In this document: in pieces, positions 44,868-52,738 of the stretch
Numbering within the stretch: position 1 is the stretch's first letter
How the letters are laid out: each line of letters starts with the position of its first letter
Assembly (NCBI GenBank): GCA_001803165.1
Contig: MHAZ01000004.1
Span: 1-64,000 of the forward strand
Reading direction: 5' to 3'
Length of the DNA stretch: 64,000 bases
Source of the DNA: Stygiobacter sp. RIFOXYC2_FULL_38_25
Lineage (GTDB): Bacteria > Bacteroidota > Ignavibacteria > Ignavibacteriales > Melioribacteraceae
Program-made: the position numbers and the translations under genes
Notes under the pieces: generated by a model
Seen by the model: only the letters and a program-made list of their open reading frames with translations
The model's database searches: none
What the model was told of the DNA's origin: nothing

Positions 44868-46502
44868 CTAAAAAACTTTTGTTAAATTTCTTTTAGATAC
44901 GGAAATGTAATTGAAGCGCTCCCGCTTGTTGTATAAATAATCCGCAATGTTTTCAGTAAGCAGAATATGATAGAGACAGATAATCAAATCCGCCGCATCA
45001 TCTTTGCTTCCTTCTTTTTTCGAAACAAATTTGAATACTTGTTTAAGAAAAGTTTTTCCCTCTTCGCTTTCGGAAAAGCCCGGAGGAAAAAGAAAAACAC
45101 CATTTTTCCATTCGTTGCTGCATGGTGTAGAAATGTTATCAACAACTAATCTGTAAAAAGTAATGAACGGGAACATTACATTCTCAAGCGCTTCAAAGTT
45201 ATCAATGTGGTTAGTCCACGAACTTTCTTGAGCTACGTTCCCGTCCATTCCAAATATTTGTATGGAACCTAAATTGTTGCACTGATTAACACACTCCAAA
45301 TAATCTTTAAGAAGATCGTTTGCTTTAGCGTAACTTTTACAGCGCGGGAATAGAATAAATATTTTTTTGCGCGTTGGAGAAAAAAACATTCCGGCTAAAG
45401 CTGTTGTATCTCCCTTTCCTTTCTTAGATAAATTTTGGTCAACATACACAGCGCCGGTTAAATCATCCGGGAAAGATTCCCAATCGAATTCAGCATAGAA
45501 CTCTTTTGGAAATACGTGAGCTGATTTTAGAACCGGTCTTCCTTGACCGTTGCCCGCCCAATCGTAAGAATCATTCATTCCCATTAACTTTTGCATTTCC
45601 GCTTCTGATTTAGCGGGATAGCGCGCAAACCAAATTGATTTATATCTACCGGCTCTGTTTTTATCCCATGCGGCGTAATGATGAACAATAAAATCGGGAT
45701 TAAGAATTCCTTTCTCGAACTCTTCAAGCATATCATTTTGAGCGGTGTCAATATCAAAGTTGTTTCCTTCCGCAATCAAAGTGCCGCGCTTACCAAGTGA
45801 GCCGCGCATTTCATTCAACATTTTTATTCTATCATCACGCATTTCTTTTTTGCTTGAGGAGTTTGTTGATTCCCAATCAGTTAAGAAAATTAAACCGTAA
45901 CGTGAAAAAGAATTTGCAAGTCCGCGTGAGCTTCTTTCCATTGAGAGAGCATCTAAATAAGTTCCGCGCGGATTTTTATTTGTACGGACAAAAATTTGCT
46001 CTTTACTTTTTTGAACGAATGTAATTTCAAAATCATGTTGTATGCGTGGCGAGTTTTGCAGAAAGAAAATAATATCAACAATTCTTTTCTTTGCCGGAAT
46101 TAATGTTTCACTGCCAACAGCAATTTGCCTTCTCTTACCATAAAGAATTATTTGAATTATTTTTTTTATGAAGTTGGAAGTGCTTGCAACATCGCGCGGC
46201 TTAATTAGTATGTGCGCTTTTTTATCTTCCAGTTCTGTTAAAGCAGTAATTTCTTTATGAAAAATTCCGGGAGGACAAAAATCTTCATGCACTTCAGGAG
46301 GAAAATAATTCTTATCGAAAAAGAAAAAATCATTTTCGCTTCGTTCAACTCTTTCGGCTTTAGCTTCCGGCGTTCTCTCTTTAGCTGCAAACTTTGAGGA
46401 AGCCGCATATTCGGAAGCAAGAAAAAGTTTTCTCTCATCAGCACTCCGCTCCGCAATTATTTTGTCAAATTCAGAGCTTAAATCTTGTATGAATCCTTCC
46501 AT
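44868..46502 (-). CDS. Terminase large subunit, Mu gp28-like
   Basis: 544 residues. ATPase part: AHILIKPRDVASTSNFIKK is in the Walker A position but lacks the normal GK-S/T; LIFLTDWESTN is Walker B-like. Nuclease part: VYVDQNLSKKGKGDTTA carries D355, the first acid of the RNase H-like site, with further acids in IFGMDGN and DDAADL. It drives headful packaging of the transposed genome. Normal length for the family, encoded upstream of portal. The motor's Walker A departs from consensus as in several Mu-like terminases. Confidence 0.85.
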   Translation of the reverse strand: MEGFIQDLSSEFDKIIAERSADERKLFLASEYAASSKFAAKERTPEAKAERVERSENDFFFFDKNYFPPEVHEDFCPPGIFHKEITALTELEDKKAHILIKPRDVASTSNFIKKIIQIILYGKRRQIAVGSETLIPAKKRIVDIIFFLQNSPRIQHDFEITFVQKSKEQIFVRTNKNPRGTYLDALSMERSSRGLANSFSRYGLIFLTDWESTNSSSKKEMRDDRIKMLNEMRGSLGKRGTLIAEGNNFDIDTAQNDMLEEFEKGILNPDFIVHHYAAWDKNRAGRYKSIWFARYPAKSEAEMQKLMGMNDSYDWAGNGQGRPVLKSAHVFPKEFYAEFDWESFPDDLTGAVYVDQNLSKKGKGDTTALAGMFFSPTRKKIFILFPRCKSYAKANDLLKDYLECVNQCNNLGSIQIFGMDGNVAQESSWTNHIDNFEALENVMFPFITFYRLVVDNISTPCSNEWKNGVFLFPPGFSESEEGKTFLKQVFKFVSKKEGSKDDAADLIICLYHILLTENIADYLYNKRERFNYISVSKRNLTKVF

Positions 46503-46639
46503 AGCAGAAACTTCCTAAAATCGTTTATAAGGCGGTTTTGCCAAAAAGATGGGGTATAACTCATCTTTGAAGACAAAATCGGTTTTTGAGCGGGTTGGCG
46601 AATTCCAAATTATGGTCATTTTAGCGGTTGTGGTCATTT

Positions 46640-47164
46640 TTACAGTTCCACATTACTTTTTAGCTTTTCATACTCTTCCAAGTATATTTTCTTGATTTCA
46701 TCCAATTCCAATTCCGGTTGTAAGCGAAGCATAATTCTCATCATTAATTCAGCATTCATTCCCTTCATGTGAGATTGTAATTCGAGCGCTTCCAAATTTT
46801 TTAGCAGTGCCGATGCTTTTTGAATTAATGTAAGTTTAACATCCGGTGCATACGTTCTGGTTTTCAAATCTTTAACAGCTTCATGCAAACTTGTTTGCAG
46901 CATTTCTATAAGAGAAATGTTTTCGCGATCGTTAGGTTGAGTTCCTTCGCTTTGCTCAGGATGCCTTTTCGTTCCTTTGTCGGAACGAACGGCACTTTTC
47001 ATTTTTACTTTGCCGTATATAACAGCATTAACCTGGTGAATTGAACAACCGATATAATCTGCAATTTCTTTTGGTTTATGATTGCCGCTATTGAACATCT
47101 CTTTAATTTCTTTGCGTGTACCGGGAGAAAGTTTAGGAGATTTTTTTCTTTTGAGATTTTTCAT
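46640..47164 (-). CDS. Terminase small subunit/gp27-like DNA-binding protein
   Basis: 174 residues. N-terminal helix-turn-helix (GTRKEIKEMFNSGNHKPKEIADYIGCSIHQVNAVIYGK) and a helical C-terminal part, matching the small subunit preceding the terminase. Residues ~65-75 read KRHPEQSEGTQPND: this is the translation of a short interspersed repeat, not a conserved part of the family, inserted in frame between the HTH and the helical domain. Overlaps the gp37-like gene by 4 bp. Confidence 0.7.
   Translation of the reverse strand: MKNLKRKKSPKLSPGTRKEIKEMFNSGNHKPKEIADYIGCSIHQVNAVIYGKVKMKSAVRSDKGTKRHPEQSEGTQPNDRENISLIEMLQTSLHEAVKDLKTRTYAPDVKLTLIQKASALLKNLEALELQSHMKGMNAELMMRIMLRLQPELELDEIKKIYLEEYEKLKSNVEL
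46941..46990 (-). repeat. Short interspersed palindromic repeat in the small terminase gene
   Basis: The DNA CCTTCGCTTTGCTCAGGATG is a fragment of a very common short bacterial interspersed sequence (it translates as RHPEQSEG in many genomes), followed by a hairpin CGTTCC…GGAACG (46970-46987). It is inside a coding gene, in frame, with no stop. Confidence 0.65.
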
Positions 47165-47607
47165 TGTGCAAAGTCCATCATGTAGAATAAATTTAATTTT
47201 AGAATTGCTTGATCGGCTCTTTTAGCTATAACATCGAACGGTCTTTTCTTTACACTGATAATCACTAATTCATTTACTCCGCTAGTATTGCTTAACTGAT
47301 AATTACCCGGAACAAGACTTAATATTTTTTTTGCTATTGTGAAACACTCCGCAAGATTTTTGCCCGGCGTACCTTGTTGGGAAGAACAAATTATAATTGG
47401 TGTATCAATTGCAATATCAACGGGAGAACCGGCGCTGTTTTGTTCGTCGCTTTCTTCAGGCATTTCAAAACAATATGTGTAAGGCGGATTAAATTCTTTT
47501 CCGTTTGATTCCTCATTCATTTCTTGAGCGGTTGTTATTCCAATCTGTACAAGATTTGTAGTTTGAATGAGATTTATTTTCTCGATTACTTTATCCGGCG
47601 TTACCAT
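47161..47607 (-). CDS. Mu gp37-like head-tail protein
   Basis: 148 residues. Follows the gp36-like gene at 0 bp and precedes the terminase, the gp36-gp37 order seen in Mu-type phages. The length and its ISVKKRPFDVIAKRADQAILKL block fit the gp37 family loosely. Role: probably head-tail joining. Position-based with weak pattern support. Confidence 0.55.
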   Translation of the reverse strand: MVTPDKVIEKINLIQTTNLVQIGITTAQEMNEESNGKEFNPPYTYCFEMPEESDEQNSAGSPVDIAIDTPIIICSSQQGTPGKNLAECFTIAKKILSLVPGNYQLSNTSGVNELVIISVKKRPFDVIAKRADQAILKLNLFYMMDFAQ

Positions 47608-48015
47608 TTATAAAATTCCCGTAATTCTTTTTGTTGATTCAAACATTGGTGTTAGTGCTGATGTTAAAACAATTGCGGCTCCGGTTGAATCGTAAAGAGT
47701 ATCTTCGCCGCTTTTTATTTTATCAAGATCACTCATTGCATCTTGGTACATATTTTTCCTTTTCTGATAATCCCATGATTCTTTAGTTACACCTTCTTTA
47801 CCGGCGATATACCAAAGACAGATTCTGCAAGCAATATTTTGTAGATAAACGTTTGCTGTTTCGGGAGTTGCGGGAGTATCAACGCCAAGTTTACTTTTTA
47901 TAATTCCATCAATTTGTTTAACGATGGATTCAATGTTTACAAAATCCTCTTGCTTAACCATGAAGGAATTTTCTTGATAAAAACTTTTTAGAACACCCGT
48001 GTCTATATAACTCAT
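47608..48015 (-). CDS. gp36/DUF1320-like head-tail connector
   Basis: 135 residues. N-terminal MSYIDTGVLKSFYQENSFM, central ANVYLQNIACRICLWYIAGKEGVTKESWDYQKRKNMYQDAMSDLDKI and the tail match the DUF1320/gp36 pattern (short helical adaptor with the LYDxxGAAI-like tail segment). First gene of the leftward packaging operon; its start faces the divergent promoter region. Confidence 0.65.
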   Translation of the reverse strand: MSYIDTGVLKSFYQENSFMVKQEDFVNIESIVKQIDGIIKSKLGVDTPATPETANVYLQNIACRICLWYIAGKEGVTKESWDYQKRKNMYQDAMSDLDKIKSGEDTLYDSTGAAIVLTSALTPMFESTKRITGIL

Positions 48016-48157
48016 AACGTACCTAAAATATTTGTTCCAAAGGTAAATGATGGATTTATAAAAAAGTGTCTATTAGTACCAGTAGCCAACTACATACAAA
48101 TCAATGCTTTAGATTCGCTGGTGAAATTTGAAACGAAAAAAGAAAAGGAAGGAAGAA
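48016..48157. promoter_or_regulatory. Divergent late promoter region
   Basis: 142 bp between the leftward gp36-like and the rightward charged-protein gene, so it must hold promoters for both late operons. A TAGATTCG (48111-48118) approaches TAnnTTTG for the rightward operon; nothing better is visible. A phage late activator is likely needed. Confidence 0.45.
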
Positions 48158-48550
48158 ATGAAAATCATAAAAGGTAATGAGTTGAAAACTGGTACTGATG
48201 AAAAACAGAAAGACGATCAACCCGCTTCGACTAACGTCGAGCGAGGCAAGGATCAAGATCAAGAAAAAGAAAAGAATGAAAATCAGAAAGCTGATGTGAA
48301 CGAAAAATTAAAAGACGATCAAGAGCATGAGCACGATCAAGATCACGAAAAAGAGAAAGATATGAACGGATACGAATTTGAATTTAAGTTTGTTGAAAGC
48401 GGCAAAGAAATTGAAAAGAAAATTTTGTTCGGTTCCGGCAATGAAGCCGATGCAATAAAGGAAGCGAGAAGTAAAGCTGATGAATATAGCGCCGGAAAGT
48501 TTGAAGTAGTATTCACCGGTAACTTTAAGAAAATCATTTCGGAGGAATAA
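48158..48550 (+). CDS. Highly charged protein with a repeat-derived segment
   Basis: 130 residues from ATG 48158, behind AAGGAAGGAAGA. The N-terminal ~65 residues are a low-complexity D/E/K/Q/H stretch (KDQDQEKEKNENQKADVNEK, EHEHDQDHEKEKD); the C-terminal part (MNGYEFEFKFVESGKEIEKK, EVVFTGNFKKI) is ordered. Residues PASTNVERGK (codons over 48221-48251) come from a palindromic repeat shared with 41468-41496. It is the first gene of the rightward late operon; a capsid-assembly or decoration role is a guess. Confidence 0.6.
   Translation: MKIIKGNELKTGTDEKQKDDQPASTNVERGKDQDQEKEKNENQKADVNEKLKDDQEHEHDQDHEKEKDMNGYEFEFKFVESGKEIEKKILFGSGNEADAIKEARSKADEYSAGKFEVVFTGNFKKIISEE
48221..48251 (+). repeat. 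GC-rich palindromic repeat inside the charged-protein gene
   Basis: CCCGCTTCGACTAACGTCGA followed by GCGAGGCAAGG. It is a hairpin (TCGAC..GTCGA) and a close relative of 41468-41496: the first six and last twelve bases match, with a central difference and a 2-bp length change. Here it is coding and in frame. Confidence 0.7.
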
Positions 48551-48554
48551 GATC

Positions 48555-49157
48555 GTGGACGTAAAGAAACTTGTAGCAGCAATAAAAGCATTCTTCGCAA
48601 CTAAAAATATTCAGCTCGGAGAAAATGATGCCGCATTGGAAGCAGAAGTTGAAAGATTGATGAAGGATAATTCTACGAGCGAATTTGATCTATCGAAATT
48701 AGATTTATCCAAGTTTGGAAATTCCGGTACGGAAAAAGTTTTACAAGCCGTGTTAGCTAATCAAACGAAGTTGGAAAATGCTGTTACCAGTATCGCAACA
48801 ATGGTAAAGCAAAGCGCCGATTCGGTTAAAGCTGAAAAAGATGCAATAGAGGCTAGCAAGAAAACGCAACACGAAACCGATGTTAAAAAAGCTGTTGATG
48901 GTTTAATCATAACTAAGAAAGCTTTCCCGGAAGCAATGAGAGAGCATCTTACAAAAGTTGCAACTGCCGATCTTGATTCATTCAACATTATTTATAAAGA
49001 CGCGAAAGCGGGAAAAGAATTTACACCGGAGAAACCGGGCGAGGAAGGAAATAAAAATGTTGCAGTTAAATCAACAAGCGGCAATTCAAAAGCATTAAAA
49101 GCAATTCAAGAGTTTCAAGCAAATTCGGCTTCTGTTGAATCAACGGAAACAAAATAA
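48555..49157 (+). CDS. Head scaffold protein, Mu gpI/Z C-terminal-like
   Basis: 200 residues, GTG start at 48555 chosen for the GGAGGAATAAGATC in front. Mostly helical; the block VKKAVDGLIITKKAFPEAMREHLTKVATADLDSFNIIYKDAK follows the C-terminal pattern of Mu-type protease/scaffold proteins (V-x-x-A-I … P-x-x-R … L … D-x-x-F). No protease domain precedes it, so this would be a scaffold-only version. Sits right before the capsid gene, as expected. Confidence 0.65.
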   Translation: MDVKKLVAAIKAFFATKNIQLGENDAALEAEVERLMKDNSTSEFDLSKLDLSKFGNSGTEKVLQAVLANQTKLENAVTSIATMVKQSADSVKAEKDAIEASKKTQHETDVKKAVDGLIITKKAFPEAMREHLTKVATADLDSFNIIYKDAKAGKEFTPEKPGEEGNKNVAVKSTSGNSKALKAIQEFQANSASVESTETK

Positions 49158-49184
49158 TTTTTCAATAAATATTAGGATATAGAA

Positions 49185-50138
49185 ATGAACATTGCACAAA
49201 TTGGAAATCTCGGCCCGCGCGCTCAGGCATTGTTAAGTTTAATCTTAGCGCAATTACAAATTTTCCGCGTTGCTGAATTCAGATTGGACGCATCAACACA
49301 TTTACATGCAGTTGATAAACATAGTGCAACCGGTACTGCTGCAAGAGCTGAGGGAGCCGATACAGTTCAGACAGATAAACAAGCTCCATCAACCGAAGCA
49401 AAGAGTTTGAATCTATATACACGAGATGCAACAATTGATAAAGTTAGAACTCAGGATAAACTTTTAGGGATTGGCACTGAATTCCAAAAGTTGTTTGCAG
49501 ATCAAAGAATGGATTCAAATGTTATTGCTCTAGCTGAGGAAGTCCAGAATCACATGTTCACTGGCACATTGACAAACAATCAAATGCTTGGGCTTCTTGA
49601 ATTAATTAAAGATGCTGATGTAGCCGGACAAACGGCGCGTGGTGGTTTTACTCAAACTGAATTAGCAGCAATGAAAAGTAGAGCTGAACTAAAGCTGGAT
49701 ACGACCGAAAACCAATATGCTTTTGTTGAATTAATTGAAAAGGAATTGGCGAATGTTCCGGGTGCTAATGCAATTTTAGTAAATGCGAATGTTGGTGCAA
49801 GATTATCAACCATTGCTCGAAAAGTTTCCGCGCTAGGAATGACGATGGATCAATTTGGGTTCCCTTTGCAAACATTCAACGAAGTTCCAATTGTAAAAGT
49901 CCCAACCACTGCAATATCTCAGACGATGAGCGACGGAGTAAACGCGGACTGCACTGCTATTGCAATTGTAAGGTTTGCAGAAAGACAAGGAATGTGTTAC
50001 TCGACAAACTCGGGTTTCTTGTATCAAGATTTTGGAGAGATTGCCGGAAGCAGCCATAAGGCAGAGGCCAATTTGTTTTTATCAACAACGGTTGAGAAAC
50101 AAAACGCAGTAAAAATTATTTACAGAATTAGATTATAA
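49185..50138 (+). CDS. Major capsid protein
   Basis: 317 residues, usual for HK97-fold/Mu gpT-like capsid proteins. It follows the scaffold gene. Visible: a helical N-terminus with SLILAQLQIF, a central E-loop-like region (KQAPSTEAKSLNLYTRDATID), and a C-terminal domain with KVSALGMTMDQFG, VPTTAISQTMSDG and RQGMCYSTNSGFLYQDFGE. Assembles the icosahedral shell. No delta/propeptide region is evident, matching the separate scaffold. Confidence 0.8.
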   Translation: MNIAQIGNLGPRAQALLSLILAQLQIFRVAEFRLDASTHLHAVDKHSATGTAARAEGADTVQTDKQAPSTEAKSLNLYTRDATIDKVRTQDKLLGIGTEFQKLFADQRMDSNVIALAEEVQNHMFTGTLTNNQMLGLLELIKDADVAGQTARGGFTQTELAAMKSRAELKLDTTENQYAFVELIEKELANVPGANAILVNANVGARLSTIARKVSALGMTMDQFGFPLQTFNEVPIVKVPTTAISQTMSDGVNADCTAIAIVRFAERQGMCYSTNSGFLYQDFGEIAGSSHKAEANLFLSTTVEKQNAVKIIYRIRL

Positions 50139-50240
50139 TCCCGATTGATGGTCTGGTGCGGGAACCATATTCCTCCCGTGCTAGGCCGTCGTAATTTTTA
50201 TTCAAAATTATTTTTTTGTTCAAACATATTTGAGGTGTTA

Positions 50241-50711
50241 ATGAAACTAAAATTTTTGATTCCGTTACTGCTTATTCTTTTTGCGTTCTCGATAGAGGCG
50301 CAAGTAAGTGTAACAACAACTTACAATCACGACGTGTACAATCAATACAGTTTTTCCGATGCACTTTCCGGTACTGCAAATGATACAACGGCGGGATTTG
50401 CTCCATACACAAAAGGAGCGGTTGAAAATATTTTTTCACTTTATTCCTACACAGATCAAGCTAATGATTCTGTCTACATAAAGATATATAGAGAGATTCA
50501 AGCGATTGACGGAAAGTGGACAAATACAACTTTGGTAGGTATTGATTCGCTCGGAGGTGCGAAGGTTTGGAGCGACACCTTAGCGCATAATTTTTTGAAA
50601 GTAAGATATGTACTTGACGGCTCCAACAGCACCGCAAAGAAAAATGGTTTAGGAACAACTTACAGCGTAAACGTTCTTAACGCGAGAACGAAGAAAATAA
50701 AATTAGAATAA
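50241..50711 (+). CDS. Phage late protein with signal peptide
   Basis: 156 residues from ATG 50241 (GAGGTG upstream). Residues 1-18 (MKLKFLIPLLLILFAFSI-EAQ) are a clear Sec signal peptide, so it is exported to the periplasm; the mature part is strand-rich with S/T/N (VSVTTTYNHDVYNQYSF). Located between the capsid gene and the holin-like gene; possibly part of the lysis or host-envelope step. No family recognised. Confidence 0.6.
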   Translation: MKLKFLIPLLLILFAFSIEAQVSVTTTYNHDVYNQYSFSDALSGTANDTTAGFAPYTKGAVENIFSLYSYTDQANDSVYIKIYREIQAIDGKWTNTTLVGIDSLGGAKVWSDTLAHNFLKVRYVLDGSNSTAKKNGLGTTYSVNVLNARTKKIKLE

Positions 50712-50733
50712 GTTTTTTACTCCTTGACGAAAG

Positions 50734-50770
50734 CCGGTTGCATTAACACCCGGTAAGCTAATGCAACCGG
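50734..50770 (+). terminator. Strong 12-bp-stem hairpin after the exported protein gene
   Basis: CCGGTTGCATTA (50734-50745) pairs perfectly with TAATGCAACCGG (50759-50770) across a 13-nt loop, followed by TGATTTTA. It ends or attenuates the capsid transcript before the lysis genes, so could lower downstream expression; the T run is short, so termination may be partial. Confidence 0.6.
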
Positions 50771-50792
50771 TGATTTTATAAACCAAAAAAGA

Positions 50793-51047
50793 ATGATGAT
50801 GAAAACAAAAGATATTTACATGTACGTTTTAGGAATTATAGTAGTGCTTGCGGTGCTTACAATTGTTGCGGCGCTGATATTTGTACCTATACCGTCTATG
50901 AATAAAGACATTTTGAATATTGTGCTCGGTGCATTGCTTGCTCAGTTTGCAAACATCATTCAATATTTCTTCGGTTCATCTCAAGGCAGTAAAGACAAAG
51001 GCGATTTAATTAATCAAATGAAAAGTACAAACGCGGGTGCGCAATGA
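50793..51047 (+). CDS. Holin-like small membrane protein
   Basis: 84 residues with two membrane segments (~9-32, VLGIIVVLAVLTIVAALIF; ~40-62, DILNIVLGALLAQFANIIQYFF) and a hydrophilic tail (GSSQGSKDKGDLINQ) of the form YFFGSSxGSxDK seen in phage holin-like proteins. It precedes two lysis genes and overlaps the next gene by 4 bp. Holin activity is inferred. Confidence 0.65.
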   Translation: MMMKTKDIYMYVLGIIVVLAVLTIVAALIFVPIPSMNKDILNIVLGALLAQFANIIQYFFGSSQGSKDKGDLINQMKSTNAGAQ

Positions 51048-51535
51048 AAGAATTTATTACAAGCTACCTAAAAAAGTTTGAGAGTGATACTCTCCATTAT
51101 ATCAAAGCGAATATTATTGCTCTTGTAATAATTCTTAGCGCTGTTGTTGCCTTAACAGTTTGGATATTGCCAAACGAAAAACAAGTTGATGAAACCGAAT
51201 ATTCTGTTAACTCCGAGATTGCAAAGAATACGGATTTGCATACGATGGAATATGTTGACGCGAAGCTTGGTTTGAAGCAAGATAAAAAGTTAGCGGAAGT
51301 AAAAGCTGTTAAGAAGCAGAATTTATTTTTTCACTTTGTAGCTTTCATTCCAATTCTTGGTATAGCGGTGGTATTCTTGGCAATGTTAATGCAAGCAATT
51401 TATACAAAAATTCAGTTTACAAAAAACTTATTAGCCGGTATGCGGATATTAAGCGCAACGCTCTATTGCTCCACCTTAATTGTAATTGTTGTTTTTGCTC
51501 TATGGTACATTAAAACCTACTTCCTAATTGCATGA
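51044..51535 (+). CDS. Three-helix membrane protein in lysis cassette
   Basis: 163 residues with hydrophobic segments at ~22-42, ~95-118 and ~133-160. Not a recognised family. Tightly coupled between the holin-like and lysozyme genes, so it may be an antiholin or holin partner. Confidence 0.5.
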   Translation: MKEFITSYLKKFESDTLHYIKANIIALVIILSAVVALTVWILPNEKQVDETEYSVNSEIAKNTDLHTMEYVDAKLGLKQDKKLAEVKAVKKQNLFFHFVAFIPILGIAVVFLAMLMQAIYTKIQFTKNLLAGMRILSATLYCSTLIVIVVFALWYIKTYFLIA

Positions 51536-52062
51536 AAAATATTTTAACAAAAATATTACTGCTTATTCTTTTTACTGCAAGCATTACAGCACAGGCAGAA
51601 ACAACAGAAGTTGGCGTCTCTTTAATAAAATATTTTGAGGGATTGCGGACTAAAACATATAGATGCAGTGCCGGAGTTCTTACAATTGGAATTGGACATA
51701 CCGGAAGCGATGTATTTGTAAACCAAATAATTACAAAAGCGGAAGCGGTTTTATTACTGAAAAATGATTTAAGAAGATTTGAAAATTATGTTGATAAAGT
51801 AGCTGTTAGAAATATTAAATGGCATGAGTTCGACGCGCTTGTATGTTTTAGTTTTAATCTCGGTTATAGAATTGACGCTGTTATGAAAGAAGCAATTAAC
51901 AGAAGTAACACGAAGTTGGTTTTAGTAAAAATGTTGCGTTACAACAAAGCAAAAGTAAACGGCAGTTATATTGTTCTAAACGGATTGATGAAACGAAGAA
52001 AAGCGGAAGCAGCGCTCTATCAAAATAAATTATCAAGCTCTTTGAAGCTTGCAATGATGTGA
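51532..52062 (+). CDS. Phage lysozyme (GH24), secreted
   Basis: 176 residues. Signal peptide or signal anchor at 1-20 (LTKILLLILFTASITAQAE), then KYFEGLRTKTYRCSAGVLTIGIGHTGSD: E of FEGLR, C of YRCSAG and T of LTIGIGHT occupy the E-D/C-T catalytic triad positions of the T4/P21-type lysozymes. C-terminal part AVLLLKNDLRRF, WHEFDALVCFSFNLG also matches. Cuts peptidoglycan at the end of infection. The signal suggests Sec export rather than holin-only release. Confidence 0.88.
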   Translation: MKNILTKILLLILFTASITAQAETTEVGVSLIKYFEGLRTKTYRCSAGVLTIGIGHTGSDVFVNQIITKAEAVLLLKNDLRRFENYVDKVAVRNIKWHEFDALVCFSFNLGYRIDAVMKEAINRSNTKLVLVKMLRYNKAKVNGSYIVLNGLMKRRKAEAALYQNKLSSSLKLAMM

Positions 52063-52065
52063 GAA

Positions 52066-52527
52066 ATGGAAAAAGCTAAAGCTGTTGATATTGTACTTGT
52101 GTTTGCTATTCTGATAATGATCGGAGTTGCTATTGAAATGATCTCAAATTGTTCGGGAAGGAAAAGTGTTGTTGAAACAGTTATTGTAAAAGATACTGTT
52201 ACAAGAGTTGATACTATCCGCGTTCCTAAAACTATTTACGTTACAAAGTTGCAAGCAAAACTTGATACAATATTCGTTAATAATAATCCGGTTCAAGTTG
52301 CTAAAGCCGATACAACTTTACAGAAAGATTCAAGCAAAATAGATATTAGTTATTTCTTTCCGCCGTTAAATTATTTTGAAGCAAAGTTTGACATAAAAGA
52401 AAAAATAATTGAAACGTTAAAAACAATTACGGAAACAATAACTGTTACTGTAGAAAAGCCGGTATATCAACAATGGACTTTCTGGAGTACGATAGCGGCT
52501 GTTCTTTTATTATTTGTAGTGAAATAA
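52066..52527 (+). CDS. Candidate unispanin-like or envelope lysis protein
   Basis: 153 residues with hydrophobic segments at both ends: N-terminal ~9-28 (IVLVFAILIMIGVAIEMISNC) and C-terminal ~138-153 (FWSTIAAVLLLFVV). The middle is strand-like with V/T alternation (VVETVIVKDTVTRVDTI, ITETITVTVEKP). Its position after lysozyme fits a spanin, the last lysis component, which would join inner and outer membranes. The lipobox-like ISNC is not standard, so the role is a hypothesis. Confidence 0.45.
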   Translation: MEKAKAVDIVLVFAILIMIGVAIEMISNCSGRKSVVETVIVKDTVTRVDTIRVPKTIYVTKLQAKLDTIFVNNNPVQVAKADTTLQKDSSKIDISYFFPPLNYFEAKFDIKEKIIETLKTITETITVTVEKPVYQQWTFWSTIAAVLLLFVVK

Positions 52528-52552
52528 AAAACATTAACGAAAGAAAAAGGAA

Positions 52553-52738
52553 ATGAAAACATTGCATAACAATTTTGAAATTCTCAGTGTGAATGGTTTC
52601 TCTGTTGTGTCTGTAATACTTGCATGGTTTACACAATACACCGGCTTACTAACTGTACTTGTTTTGATTTCCAGTTTGGTTTATAACTGTATAAATATTT
52701 ATCGAACATTGAAAAAGAAAAAGAGTGGTGAAAAATGA
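52553..52738 (+). CDS. Small membrane protein
   Basis: 61 residues with one or two hydrophobic helices (FSVVSVILAWF; LLTVLVLISSLVYNC) and a basic end. Overlaps the next gene by 4 bp. Possibly a second membrane partner of the lysis cassette. No family recognised. Confidence 0.5.
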   Translation: MKTLHNNFEILSVNGFSVVSVILAWFTQYTGLLTVLVLISSLVYNCINIYRTLKKKKSGEK

